From Anaerolineae bacterium (GTDB taxonomy: Bacteria; Chloroflexota; Anaerolineae; Aggregatilineales; Phototrophicaceae): 64,000 nucleotides of DNA. The notes under the pieces are model-generated. The model worked only from the letters and a program-made list of their open reading frames with translations. It was not told where the DNA came from and searched no databases. Position 1 is the stretch's first letter. Each line of letters opens with the position of its first letter. Position numbers and translations under genes: made by a program. Where the stretch lies: contig JALHNB010000009.1 of the NCBI GenBank assembly GCA_022843745.1, positions 1-64,000 on the forward strand, in the 5' to 3' direction. Below, one piece after another: positions 1-8,257 of the stretch.

Positions 1-38
1 GTTTTGGATGCCAGAGATTGATGATTGTCGATATTACC

Positions 39-66
39 TTGCATCTAAAGGCCTCTCTGATACAAT
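39..66 (+). promoter_or_regulatory. Sigma-70-type promoter for the lipoprotein gene
   Basis: A -35 TTGCAT (39-44) and a -10 TACAAT (61-66) are separated by 16 bases, 34 bases ahead of the lipoprotein start codon. Both hexamers match the consensus at four or five of six positions. Assigned by eye only. Confidence 0.5.
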
Positions 67-100
67 CGAGGTTACAATTCTGCCATTTTGGGAGAAAGTT

Positions 101-748
101 ATGCACCAACGTTTGTTGATAGGTCTGGCAATTGCACTCCTCATAATTATCGCAGCCTGCCAGGGGCCGCCCCCCACCCAGATCATTTTGGTGGTAACGG
201 CAACGCCCGGAATCGAAAGCGCAATTCCAACACCAACCAGAGAAACTGCGGATGTCCAGGCGGCTACAGAAGAAGCCACCGTTCCTCCCACTCAAACAAG
301 AACACCCCAACCGACGGCCACGAATAATGGCGCCGCTACCCCGACAATCACTCAAATTCAGGTTGCCGAGCAGGTTTTTGAAAAAGGTCGTATGTTCTGG
401 TTACAGCCGACTGACCAGGTATGGGTCATGGTCGTCGAGGGTGAGGGTAAGGGGACATGGCAGGTCTATACCAACACCTTTAAGGACGGCGATCCAGAGT
501 CCGACCCCGAACTTGTCCCGCCAACCGGACTTGAACAGCCAAAGCGCGGTTTTGGTAAGCTCTGGCGCGACAACCCGGATATTCGCGAGGCGCTTGGCTG
601 GGCAGTGACACCCGAATTCGGATATGTCACCCGTTACGAATATCACCCCGGTCAGCAGGTTAACGCGCCCGGTTATCACATCCTGTTCAGCTTGTACAAC
701 GAAGGCTTCCGTTTTAACGAAGCGGATTCAACTTGGCAGCTTAGTTAA
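101..748 (+). CDS. Putative lipoprotein with Thr/Pro-rich linker
   Basis: A 215-residue protein of unknown function, probably anchored to the outer face of the cytoplasmic membrane. The N-terminus is a type II signal peptide: a hydrophobic stretch at residues 4-19 ends in the lipobox IIAAC with Cys20 as lipidation site. Residues about 25-90 form a Thr/Pro/Ala-rich linker, which is common in Chloroflexota surface lipoproteins. The C-terminal 120 residues form a compact domain rich in Trp, Tyr and Gly that I cannot assign to a family. The ATG at 101 is chosen because GGGAG lies just upstream and the hydrophobic signal begins immediately; a longer reading from position 8 would bury the signal peptide. 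The next gene starts 23 bases downstream. Confidence 0.8.
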   Translation: MHQRLLIGLAIALLIIIAACQGPPPTQIILVVTATPGIESAIPTPTRETADVQAATEEATVPPTQTRTPQPTATNNGAATPTITQIQVAEQVFEKGRMFWLQPTDQVWVMVVEGEGKGTWQVYTNTFKDGDPESDPELVPPTGLEQPKRGFGKLWRDNPDIREALGWAVTPEFGYVTRYEYHPGQQVNAPGYHILFSLYNEGFRFNEADSTWQLS

Positions 749-770
749 CCATAGAAACGCAGGGAGAGCG

Positions 771-3260
771 ATGACGAAAAATGTACGCCGCTGGCTGCTG
801 GACTCGAATGAACCGTTCTCCCTTCCCCTGGCTGCCGATGCACGTCTGAGCGCAACCGATTATCTCGACGACCAGGTCTGGGAACTCTCGCTGGGTGCAG
901 TAGATTCGCCCGCGCTGGTTTTACAAACTCGTTATGGTGGACGCGTCGGGCTTGCCAGCCTAATCCCGATGTGGTTTCACGACGGGCGCACGATTTATCA
1001 GGCACAGGCGTACTCCATGCCTCCGGCAATTACCGCTTTTGCTCCCGGCTACCTCCGCATTCAAGCCTCGCTCACCCCCAATCTTGCTCTACAAGCCGAA
1101 TATTGGGCGATGGATTCACACGCCATTGGTGCGCGTTTCACACTTGGGAACGCCCACACCGAGCCTGTAAAGCTGCGGCTCGATCTGTTTGGTCATCTCG
1201 GCGCACAGGGCAAGGAGCAGCCTGTGCGAATTCTGACATTGGCTGACAAAACCAGCGTTCTTCACTTTGAAAACTCTGGCAATCTGAATCCCGTTATTGT
1301 GCTGGAAGGCGGCAGCGCTGACCAACCCGGCAGTTCAAAAATTGGCCGTGAACTGACGATTGCTGGCAGAAAAAAGATTGTCGTGCGTTGGGTTCACGCG
1401 GGTTTGCCCGATGCCCGCGAATCGCTGGCGCTGGCGCAGCGCTGGTTGGCGCAGGATTGGGATGATGCGTTCAAGCACATCGCTCAGGGCGCAGAATTCA
1501 TTCCCGAATTTGAAACAGGCGACGAAAATCTCGATCTGGCCTTAGCGACTTCGGTTCAGCAGCTTGTTCTGGCCTATCTCAAGCCAACTGCCAGCCTGCC
1601 CTACGGCTCATTTGTGGCTGAACGGAATGCAGGGACAGGTTTTAGCCCACGTGGGGACGGCAGCGATCACCGCCGCGCCTGGAACGGTCAAGCACCAACG
1701 ACAGCGTATTTGGCTGCACTCGGCATCGCACCAATTAATTCGGCGATGGCGCAGGGCATCATCCGCAATTACCTCGCTGTCCAGCAAAATGATGGCGGGA
1801 TTGATTGGAAACCGGGTTTAGGAGGGCAGCGTCAGGGCATTATGTGCCTGCCGATTCTGGCTCGGCTGGCCTGGGGTGTTTTTCAATACACTGAAGATGC
1901 GACTTTTTTGAAGGACGTTTTCCCCGGCCTGCTCAAATTTTTCGAGCGCTGGCTGGCTTTGGATGCCGACCTGGATGGCCTCCCCGAATGGCAGAGTGAA
2001 AACCAGACGGGCTATGTTTTTACGCCGACCTTTGCTGTTGGGCAAGCATGGGGGCATAATGCCGATATTCGATATTTTGAAGCACCGGACGTTCTCGCTT
2101 ATCTGATTTCCGAGGCACTCAGTCTACGCGCCATCGCCTATTACCTCCACAACGCAGACGCGGAAACGCGCTTGACCCAGCAGCTTCAAACGCTGCAAAA
2201 CGCGCTCGAAAATCTGTGGCAGGGATCGCGTTATGGCTACCGTGACCGTAACACTCACCAAACAGCCCCCAGCATCTCGATTTTAAACGGCGGACGCGGT
2301 GACGAGGAGCATATTCTCGCACAAAAAATTTCTCCGGCAAGCCGCGTGATTGTTCGCGTCGAAGGCGGTGTCGATCATACACCCGCACTGACGCTGCACT
2401 TGCAGGGCTTGAACGAAGGTGGTACGCCCATCGCTGAAAAAGTCGATGCAAAAGCCTTCACATGGCAGCGCAACAAGGGTGTTTACACGACGGAACAGAT
2501 TTTCTCGCAGATTGATCGTGTCCGTTTTGATGGCCTCAGCCGCGTTTACCGTGTCTCGGTTTACACGCCGGACACCACGCGCCTGGACATCAGCGCCCTG
2601 CTCCCACTGTGGTCAGTCGGCTTAACGCCGGAACGCGCCGAGTCGGTCATTCAACTTTTGAGCGATTCGAATCACTTCTGGCGACCCAACGGCGTGACGA
2701 TGAACTCAGCACAAGACCCGAATTTCGACCCATCGAACGCGGCTGGCAGCGGCGGAATCTGGCCGTTCTGGGCGACTCTCATGGGCGAAGGTTTGATCGA
2801 AGCCGGGCAATTGGAAAAAGCCACCGATTTATTGAAACGCCTCCTGAATGTCCAGGTCGCAACCCTGAAACAGCAGCGTCATTTTACAGAGTTCTACCAC
2901 AGCGACGAACTTGTCGGGCTGGGTGAACTCGGTCATCTCAACGGCATTGTTCCGCTGCACCTTCTCTTGCGCGTTATTGGCGTTCGCATCATTTCCGGCG
3001 GCAAAGTCTGGACAGGTGGCACGTTCGCATGGGGTCAGCCAATCACCGTCACACAGCACGGTGTCGCTGTCCGGCGGAGCGCTAAAGGCACAACGATTGC
3101 TTTTCCCTCCGGTTATCAGGTGAATCTGGCTGCGGATGCGGAATGGCAGGAAATTGTCGATCCGAAACCCGTTCTCCTGCCGCCACTAAAATCCTTTGAA
3201 ATGAAATCCCCTAAAAAACCTAAAGCCAAATCGTCGAAAAAAGCAGATAATGAATCTTAA
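771..3260 (+). CDS. Putative (alpha/alpha)6-barrel glycoside hydrolase
   Basis: An 829-residue protein with no signal peptide, so probably cytoplasmic. The middle and C-terminal parts resemble the six-hairpin glycosidase superfamily (amylo-alpha-1,6-glucosidase, GH63 and rhamnosidase relatives). Motifs include DLDGLPEWQSENQTGY near residue 400 and a late E-F-Y-H-S-D-E stretch. Residues about 20-260 form a beta-rich N-terminal domain. A second beta-rich segment (about 510-610, I-V-R-V-E-G-G-V-D-H-T-P) is inserted between helical halves. The C-terminal tail is Lys/Pro/Ser-rich. The ATG at 771 follows AGGGAGAG and is preferred over an in-frame upstream start inside the lipoprotein gene. Substrate cannot be stated from sequence. 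The short gap to the lipoprotein and the following kinase suggests one transcript. Confidence 0.7.
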   Translation: MTKNVRRWLLDSNEPFSLPLAADARLSATDYLDDQVWELSLGAVDSPALVLQTRYGGRVGLASLIPMWFHDGRTIYQAQAYSMPPAITAFAPGYLRIQASLTPNLALQAEYWAMDSHAIGARFTLGNAHTEPVKLRLDLFGHLGAQGKEQPVRILTLADKTSVLHFENSGNLNPVIVLEGGSADQPGSSKIGRELTIAGRKKIVVRWVHAGLPDARESLALAQRWLAQDWDDAFKHIAQGAEFIPEFETGDENLDLALATSVQQLVLAYLKPTASLPYGSFVAERNAGTGFSPRGDGSDHRRAWNGQAPTTAYLAALGIAPINSAMAQGIIRNYLAVQQNDGGIDWKPGLGGQRQGIMCLPILARLAWGVFQYTEDATFLKDVFPGLLKFFERWLALDADLDGLPEWQSENQTGYVFTPTFAVGQAWGHNADIRYFEAPDVLAYLISEALSLRAIAYYLHNADAETRLTQQLQTLQNALENLWQGSRYGYRDRNTHQTAPSISILNGGRGDEEHILAQKISPASRVIVRVEGGVDHTPALTLHLQGLNEGGTPIAEKVDAKAFTWQRNKGVYTTEQIFSQIDRVRFDGLSRVYRVSVYTPDTTRLDISALLPLWSVGLTPERAESVIQLLSDSNHFWRPNGVTMNSAQDPNFDPSNAAGSGGIWPFWATLMGEGLIEAGQLEKATDLLKRLLNVQVATLKQQRHFTEFYHSDELVGLGELGHLNGIVPLHLLLRVIGVRIISGGKVWTGGTFAWGQPITVTQHGVAVRRSAKGTTIAFPSGYQVNLAADAEWQEIVDPKPVLLPPLKSFEMKSPKKPKAKSSKKADNES

Positions 3261-3292
3261 AGAGACACTGCTGCACACTGTCCGAGGTCAAA

Positions 3293-4312
3293 ATGTCAGA
3301 CGAAACGGCGACACAATTTTACGAGTTTATTTTCCGCACGACGGCTGACGGGATTCTGACAACCAATAGCAATAACATGATCCAGCAGATCAACCCGGCG
3401 GCGGCGGCGATGCTTGCCGTAACGGTTGAAGATGTGCTGGGTAAATCGCCACAGCATTGTTTCGGCCAGAATATGGCGATGATGAATCTGTTCACGCGCA
3501 GCGGCGATCAGGTGCTTGATGTGCGGCTGCCGAAACGGCGGTTGGCTGTCGGCATCGCCACATCGTTTAAGGATGGGACGCGGCTCGTCGTTCTGCAAGA
3601 TGTCACCGAGCAGCGCGACCTGGAATCTCGCCGTGAAGCACTCATTTCCAGCGTGGCGCACGATTTGCGAAACCCAATCTCGGCGCTCGACGGCTTTGCG
3701 GAATTGATCGGCAAATTTGGCCCGCTTAATGACCAGCAGCAGCATTTCGTCAACCGCCTGCGCCAAACCACGACCAAGCTGTATGATGTCGCCGGGGAGT
3801 TGGTCGATCTGGCCTGGATACAAGCCGGAATGCCCATGCCGCATGTGCCGATTCAGATCGCGCAGATTATTGATCGCGTGGTCGGGCAGCTTACGACGCT
3901 GGCCTATGGTCGCCACATCACCATTGCCGTCTCGGTGCAGTCGCCGATGCCGATTGTCATGGGCGACCCGGAGCGCATTCAGACCGCCATTTATCAGATT
4001 TTGGAGAACGCGCTCATTTACTCCTTTTCCGAGCAGACCGTCGCCATCCACGCCTGGGGTGACGATCATGAAGCGTATTGCAGCGTCGCGGATCGTGGAA
4101 TTGGCATATCTGATGACGAATTATCAGCCATTTTTGACCGTCTTTACCGTTCACGCGATGAGCGTGTGCGCGAAATCCCCGGCGGCGGTTTGGGGCTGAC
4201 CATCACGAAGGCCATTATCAAGCGTCATGGTGGAGACATCTGGGCTTCGAGTAATCTAAACGAAGGCAGCACCTTCACCTTTATGCTGCCAACCGTTGCC
4301 AACAGCAAATAG
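3293..4312 (+). CDS. PAS-domain sensor histidine kinase
   Basis: A 339-residue kinase that should autophosphorylate on His123 in the HisKA motif SSVAHDLRNP and pass the phosphate to a response regulator. A PAS domain occupies residues about 7-105. The dimerisation/phosphoacceptor helices follow, then an HATPase_c domain with N box (ILENALIYS), G1 (DRGIGIS), F box (IFDRLYR) and G2 (GGGLGLT). No transmembrane segment is visible, so it is probably a cytosolic sensor. RBS GAGGTC precedes the ATG. No response regulator gene is adjacent; the nearest is at 12.5 kb. Cotranscription with the upstream hydrolase (32 bases) and downstream thrB (12 bases) is likely. Confidence 0.93.
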   Translation: MSDETATQFYEFIFRTTADGILTTNSNNMIQQINPAAAAMLAVTVEDVLGKSPQHCFGQNMAMMNLFTRSGDQVLDVRLPKRRLAVGIATSFKDGTRLVVLQDVTEQRDLESRREALISSVAHDLRNPISALDGFAELIGKFGPLNDQQQHFVNRLRQTTTKLYDVAGELVDLAWIQAGMPMPHVPIQIAQIIDRVVGQLTTLAYGRHITIAVSVQSPMPIVMGDPERIQTAIYQILENALIYSFSEQTVAIHAWGDDHEAYCSVADRGIGISDDELSAIFDRLYRSRDERVREIPGGGLGLTITKAIIKRHGGDIWASSNLNEGSTFTFMLPTVANSK

Positions 4313-4324
4313 AAAGCCCGAACA

Positions 4325-5239
4325 ATGCGCAAAGTCCGAATCACCCTCCCCGCTTCGCTCACCAACCTGGGGCCGGGAATCGGCACACTGGGTCTGGCGC
4401 TTGGCTTACGTACAACGGTAGAGATCAGCGAACGCGCCGATAATCAGCTTATCGTGGACACCGAGGGTGAAGGCGCAGGCCGCTACAGCACAGGTTTGCG
4501 GCATCCGGTAACGCTGGCGCTGATTCGCATCTTCCAGAAATTGGAACGCGCCCCGGTTGGCATTCATATCAAAATCAATAATCAGATTCCACTCAACAGC
4601 GGCCTGGGCGCAGAAGCGGCTTTTACAGTGGCGGGCGTTATCGGCGCGAACAACCTGCTGGGCGGCGCGTTTACCCGCGAACAGCTTCTCGAATTCGCGG
4701 CGCAGATCAGCCAGAAGCCGGATAACGTAATCGCTTCTCTACTTGGTGGCCTGACGACTGGCATTCTCGATGGCGACAAGTTGATTTATAAAACGCTGGC
4801 CGTCACATCGCTGCGGGTGGTCGTCGCGCTGCCGGAATTGGACGATTACCCTTCGAATCCGCGTTCACTCGCGCCAGACCGTGTGCCGCTGACCGATGCG
4901 CTTTACAACCTCAACCGTATTCCCCTCTTGATCGAAGCCCTGCGCACAGGCGATATTAAGCTGATCGGCAAAGTGTTGGACGACAAATTGAGTACCCCAT
5001 TTTTGACACCGCGCATTTTCGGCTACAAGCAAGCCGCCGACATTGCCCACCGCGCCGGAGCTTTGGCGGTCACGTTAAGCGGTGACGGCCCGGCTTTAGT
5101 CGCCTTCACCGAAACCAATCACACACCCATCGCTGAGGCAATGGTCGCCGCCTTTCAAAATGTGGGCGTTAAAGCGCGTTCGTGGGTGCTGCCGATTGAT
5201 ACGCAAGGCGTGGTGATTAGCGTCGTACAGTCAGCCTAG
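4325..5239 (+). CDS. thrB: Homoserine kinase (GHMP family)
   Basis: A 304-residue GHMP kinase that would phosphorylate L-homoserine for threonine synthesis. ThrB-like features are the N-terminal P-A-S-L-T-N-L-G-P-G-I-G block (residues 9-20), KPDNVIASLLGGL near residue 137, and the C-terminal LSGDGPALVAF. The phosphate-binding loop at 89-99 reads PLNSGLGAEAA, so the usual Ser-Ser after Gly-Leu-Gly is Ala-Glu; this is unusual and leaves some doubt about activity or substrate. It starts 12 bases after the kinase gene. No thrA or thrC lies in the window. A related GHMP sugar kinase is the main alternative. Confidence 0.82.
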   Translation: MRKVRITLPASLTNLGPGIGTLGLALGLRTTVEISERADNQLIVDTEGEGAGRYSTGLRHPVTLALIRIFQKLERAPVGIHIKINNQIPLNSGLGAEAAFTVAGVIGANNLLGGAFTREQLLEFAAQISQKPDNVIASLLGGLTTGILDGDKLIYKTLAVTSLRVVVALPELDDYPSNPRSLAPDRVPLTDALYNLNRIPLLIEALRTGDIKLIGKVLDDKLSTPFLTPRIFGYKQAADIAHRAGALAVTLSGDGPALVAFTETNHTPIAEAMVAAFQNVGVKARSWVLPIDTQGVVISVVQSA

Positions 5240-5263
5240 TCTTATCATTTTCCAAGTAGCTCA

Positions 5264-5291
5264 TTGAATTCTCATGCAAACGGAGCATAAT
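5264..5291 (+). promoter_or_regulatory. Sigma-70-type promoter for the ABC exporter gene
   Basis: TTGAAT (5264-5269) and CATAAT (5286-5291) are separated by 16 bases, in the 96-base gap between thrB and the ABC transporter gene. This suggests a new transcription unit starts here. Confidence 0.5.
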
Positions 5292-5335
5292 AGTGCAATC
5301 CGTCACAATCTTTCAGTCAGAAAGAAGCATTCCTC

Positions 5336-7147
5336 ATGTTTGGTCGTCGATCACGTCGCGATGAAATCCCCGGCCCCAAGCCAGAAATTCCCGAAGGCCC
5401 TGTCCAATGGCGACGGCTTTTCAGCTACCTGTGGCCGTATCGCGCACGGCTGGCGCTGGCGATTGTCGCGCTCATTGGCAGCGCAGCACTAAGTCTGGTT
5501 TTCCCAGCGGTCATCAGCAATGTTGTCGATTCCGTGCTGGTCAAAGGCGATCTTGCGCTTCTCAACCAGATCACGATTGGCTTGCTCATCGTTTTTCTGG
5601 TACGTTCGCTCACTAGCTTCCTCGAAAACTACAACCTGAACTACATCGGCGAAAGAATCGTCGTGGATGTTCGCCAACAGCTTTATCGTCATTTGCAGGT
5701 TTTATCGTTGGGCTTTTTTGCGCAGCGGCGTGTGGGTGAACTCGTCTCGCGCCTTTCCAGCGATGTCACGGTGATGCGTACCGCCCTCACCAGCAATATC
5801 AACGTCCTGCTGCAACAATCGGTCATTATGATTGGCTCAATTGTCGTCATGCTTGTTCTCAATTGGCGCATGACCCTCTTTATCCTGGCGCTGCTGCCCG
5901 TCCTCGTCATCATCGGCGCGGGCTTTGGGATTTTCATGCGCCGCACCAGCACCCAAATTCAGGATGAACTCGCCGGGGCAACGGTCATCGTGGACGAGGT
6001 GTTGCAGGGCATCCGCGAAGTCAAAAGTTTCGTGCGCGAAGATTACGAAATCCAGCGCTATGAGGGCGCGATTGCCCGTTCGTTCAAAGCGGCGCTGCGT
6101 TTACTGCGGATTCGCTCGATTTTTGGGCCGTTAGTCGGCTTTCTGGGCTTCGGCAGTATTTCGCTGATTTTGTGGTTCGGCGGACGCGAAGTGCTGGACG
6201 GGCGGTTGACAGGCGGCGAACTGATCGGATTTCTGATCTATGGCCTGACCGTCGCTGGCAGTTTTGGCTCACTCGTCAATCTTTACTCGCAATTTCAGGA
6301 AACGCTCGGCGCGACCAAGCGCGTTTTCCAGCTATTGGATATGCAGCCGGACGTGAAAGACGCGCCGGATGCCAAAAAGCTCGGCAGAGTCGAAGGCCGA
6401 ATCACATTCGCGGACGTGAGTTTCAGCTATGAGCAGCGTCAGGAAGTGCTGCACAATATCAATCTGGAAATCGCGCCCGGTGAAATTGTCGCGCTGGTTG
6501 GCCCCAGCGGTGCGGGCAAAAGCACGATTTTCAACCTGATCCCACGCTTTTATGATTCTACCAGTGGTGTAATCTCTATCGACAGGATCGATGCCCGTAC
6601 CGTGACACAGGCCAGCCTGCGCACACAAATTGGCATCGTGCCACAGGAAACGCTGCTGTTCGGCGGCACGATTCGCGAGAATATCCGCTACGGGCGATTG
6701 GAAGCCAGCGAGGACGAACTGATCGCCGCCGCCAAAGCCGCCAACGCGCACGATTTCATCATGGAGCTGCCGGACAAGTATGAAACAATAGTCGGTGAAC
6801 GCGGAATTCGCCTCAGCGGTGGGCAGCGCCAGCGTGTCGCTATTGCCCGCGCAATTTTGAAAGACCCACGCATTCTGCTGCTGGACGAGGCCACATCGAG
6901 CCTGGATAGCGAAAGCGAAAATCTGGTGCAGGAAGCGCTGGGAAGGCTGATGCAAAACCGCACGACAGTCATCATCGCCCATCGCCTGAGTACGACGAAA
7001 ATCGCGCACCGCATCGCCGTGCTGGATAAGGGCAATATCATCGAACTTGGCACACACGACGAACTCATGCTCAAAGATGGCCTGTACGCCAAGCTCTATA
7101 AGTTGCAATTTCGCGAGGACTTGCTGACGATTGGCGGCGCGAATTAA
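5336..7147 (+). CDS. ABC exporter, fused membrane and ATPase domains (MsbA/LmrA type)
   Basis: A 603-residue half-transporter expected to work as a homodimer in the cytoplasmic membrane. The type I exporter transmembrane domain (six helices) spans residues about 35-310. The nucleotide-binding domain spans about 355-590, with Walker A GPSGAGKST (389-397), the signature LSGGQRQR, Walker B ILLLDEATSSLD and a switch His in IIAHRLS. Exported substrate (lipid, drug or peptide) cannot be deduced. It has its own promoter-like sequence upstream and is not obviously co-operonic with thrB. Length is typical for the family. Confidence 0.93.
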   Translation: MFGRRSRRDEIPGPKPEIPEGPVQWRRLFSYLWPYRARLALAIVALIGSAALSLVFPAVISNVVDSVLVKGDLALLNQITIGLLIVFLVRSLTSFLENYNLNYIGERIVVDVRQQLYRHLQVLSLGFFAQRRVGELVSRLSSDVTVMRTALTSNINVLLQQSVIMIGSIVVMLVLNWRMTLFILALLPVLVIIGAGFGIFMRRTSTQIQDELAGATVIVDEVLQGIREVKSFVREDYEIQRYEGAIARSFKAALRLLRIRSIFGPLVGFLGFGSISLILWFGGREVLDGRLTGGELIGFLIYGLTVAGSFGSLVNLYSQFQETLGATKRVFQLLDMQPDVKDAPDAKKLGRVEGRITFADVSFSYEQRQEVLHNINLEIAPGEIVALVGPSGAGKSTIFNLIPRFYDSTSGVISIDRIDARTVTQASLRTQIGIVPQETLLFGGTIRENIRYGRLEASEDELIAAAKAANAHDFIMELPDKYETIVGERGIRLSGGQRQRVAIARAILKDPRILLLDEATSSLDSESENLVQEALGRLMQNRTTVIIAHRLSTTKIAHRIAVLDKGNIIELGTHDELMLKDGLYAKLYKLQFREDLLTIGGAN

Positions 7148-7177
7148 TCTATAAAGCGCACAAATTGCAAGCGAAAA

Positions 7178-7236
7178 TTCTTAATTTCTTTGCGCTCCTT
7201 CGCGTCCTTTGCGTCTTTGCGTTAAAGTATTAAGAA
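7178..7236. repeat. Low-complexity dispersed repeat bounded by an 8-bp inverted repeat
   Basis: The gap between the ABC exporter and the epimerase contains a run of GCG-TCCTT/TCTTT units: CTTTGCGCTCC, TTCGCGTCC, TTTGCGTC, TTTGCGTTAAAG (about 7188-7227). It is flanked by a perfect inverted repeat, TTCTTAAT (7178-7185) and ATTAAGAA (7229-7236). Sequences of this kind are seen scattered between genes in many unrelated bacteria; function unknown. The bounding inverted repeat suggests a discrete inserted unit. Confidence 0.6.
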
Positions 7237-7255
7237 TAAATTTGAGGAAATTCCT

Positions 7256-8257
7256 ATGGCTTTAGAAGGCAAAACAGCACTCGTGACGGGCGCAAGCGGC
7301 TTTCTTGGCAGCGCATTGACGCTGCGATTGGCCGCAGAGGGCGTACAGGTGCGGGCGATGGCGCGAACAGCGGAAAAAGCAATGTTTCTGCGCAATACCG
7401 CCAACGTCAAAATCGCAAAGGGCGATGTGACCGATGCCGAACGAATGCTCAAATTGGCGCAAGGTTGCGATTATGTGTTTCATATCGCGGTATCTTATGG
7501 CGATTGGGAGCAGCAGCACGCCGTCAATTTTGAAGGTACGCGCAACGTCATGCAGGCCGCCGCCGAAGCCAAAGCCGATCATTTTTTGTTTGTCAGCACC
7601 ATCGCCACCTATGGGTACAGCCGCACCGGGTTAATCACCGAAATGGACGCGCTGATGCCTGTTCAGGGTGAGCAGTACAACATCAGCAAAATTCAAGCGG
7701 AAACGGTTATCCGCGAAATCGGCGCACAGACTCGTCTTTCATACAACATCATTCGCCCCGGCATGATCTACGGCCCAGGCTCAGGTCAGTGGACAGAGCA
7801 AATGTTTAAGCTGGCGAAGCGAAAACCGATCATCTGGATTGGCGACGGCAGCGGCTCAACTTTCCCCATTCATGTTGATGATGTCGTGGATTTAATGCTT
7901 GTGCTGGTACAGCATCCTTCCGCCAACCGAGAAGTTTTTAACTGTGTCCATCCCGATCCGGTCACATGGCGCGAGTTTTTGATGGCCTACGCCAATCTGA
8001 TCGAAGGCGAAAATCCGAAATGGATAGGAATTCCTGCCGGAGTCGTTTCCGGCTTTGCGTCATTAATCGCCGCGCTTGCACCAGCGAGTTCGCGGGTGAA
8101 AGCCGCACCAGAAGCATTGCAGGCGATCCTGCGCAAAAACACCACCATCGACATGACCAAAGCGCGTGAACAACTGGGCTGGCAGCCCAAAATTGATCTC
8201 AAAACGGGAATCGAAACCTGTATCCCCTATTTACGTGAAAAAGGCTTACTAACCTGA
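7256..8257 (+). CDS. NAD(P)-dependent epimerase/dehydratase (extended SDR)
   Basis: A 333-residue extended short-chain dehydrogenase. The Rossmann nucleotide-binding motif TGASGFLGS is at residues 10-18. The catalytic Y-N-I-S-K pair (YxxxK) follows an STIATYGYS segment, and IRPGMIYGPG is the usual substrate-loop motif. Relatives act on nucleotide sugars, sterols or dihydroflavonols, so the substrate is open. RBS TGAGGAAA precedes the ATG. Its stop codon overlaps the proposed CTG start of the following methyltransferase, suggesting coupled expression. Confidence 0.88.
   Translation: MALEGKTALVTGASGFLGSALTLRLAAEGVQVRAMARTAEKAMFLRNTANVKIAKGDVTDAERMLKLAQGCDYVFHIAVSYGDWEQQHAVNFEGTRNVMQAAAEAKADHFLFVSTIATYGYSRTGLITEMDALMPVQGEQYNISKIQAETVIREIGAQTRLSYNIIRPGMIYGPGSGQWTEQMFKLAKRKPIIWIGDGSGSTFPIHVDDVVDLMLVLVQHPSANREVFNCVHPDPVTWREFLMAYANLIEGENPKWIGIPAGVVSGFASLIAALAPASSRVKAAPEALQAILRKNTTIDMTKAREQLGWQPKIDLKTGIETCIPYLREKGLLT

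Noticed and set aside
3296-4069. Long open frame antisense to the PAS histidine kinase
   Set aside because: It is a shadow of the kinase coding frame with biased composition; no RBS or family motifs.
6332-7108. Long antisense frame within the ABC exporter ATPase domain
   Set aside because: The plus strand carries intact Walker and signature motifs; the antisense product has no recognisable domain.
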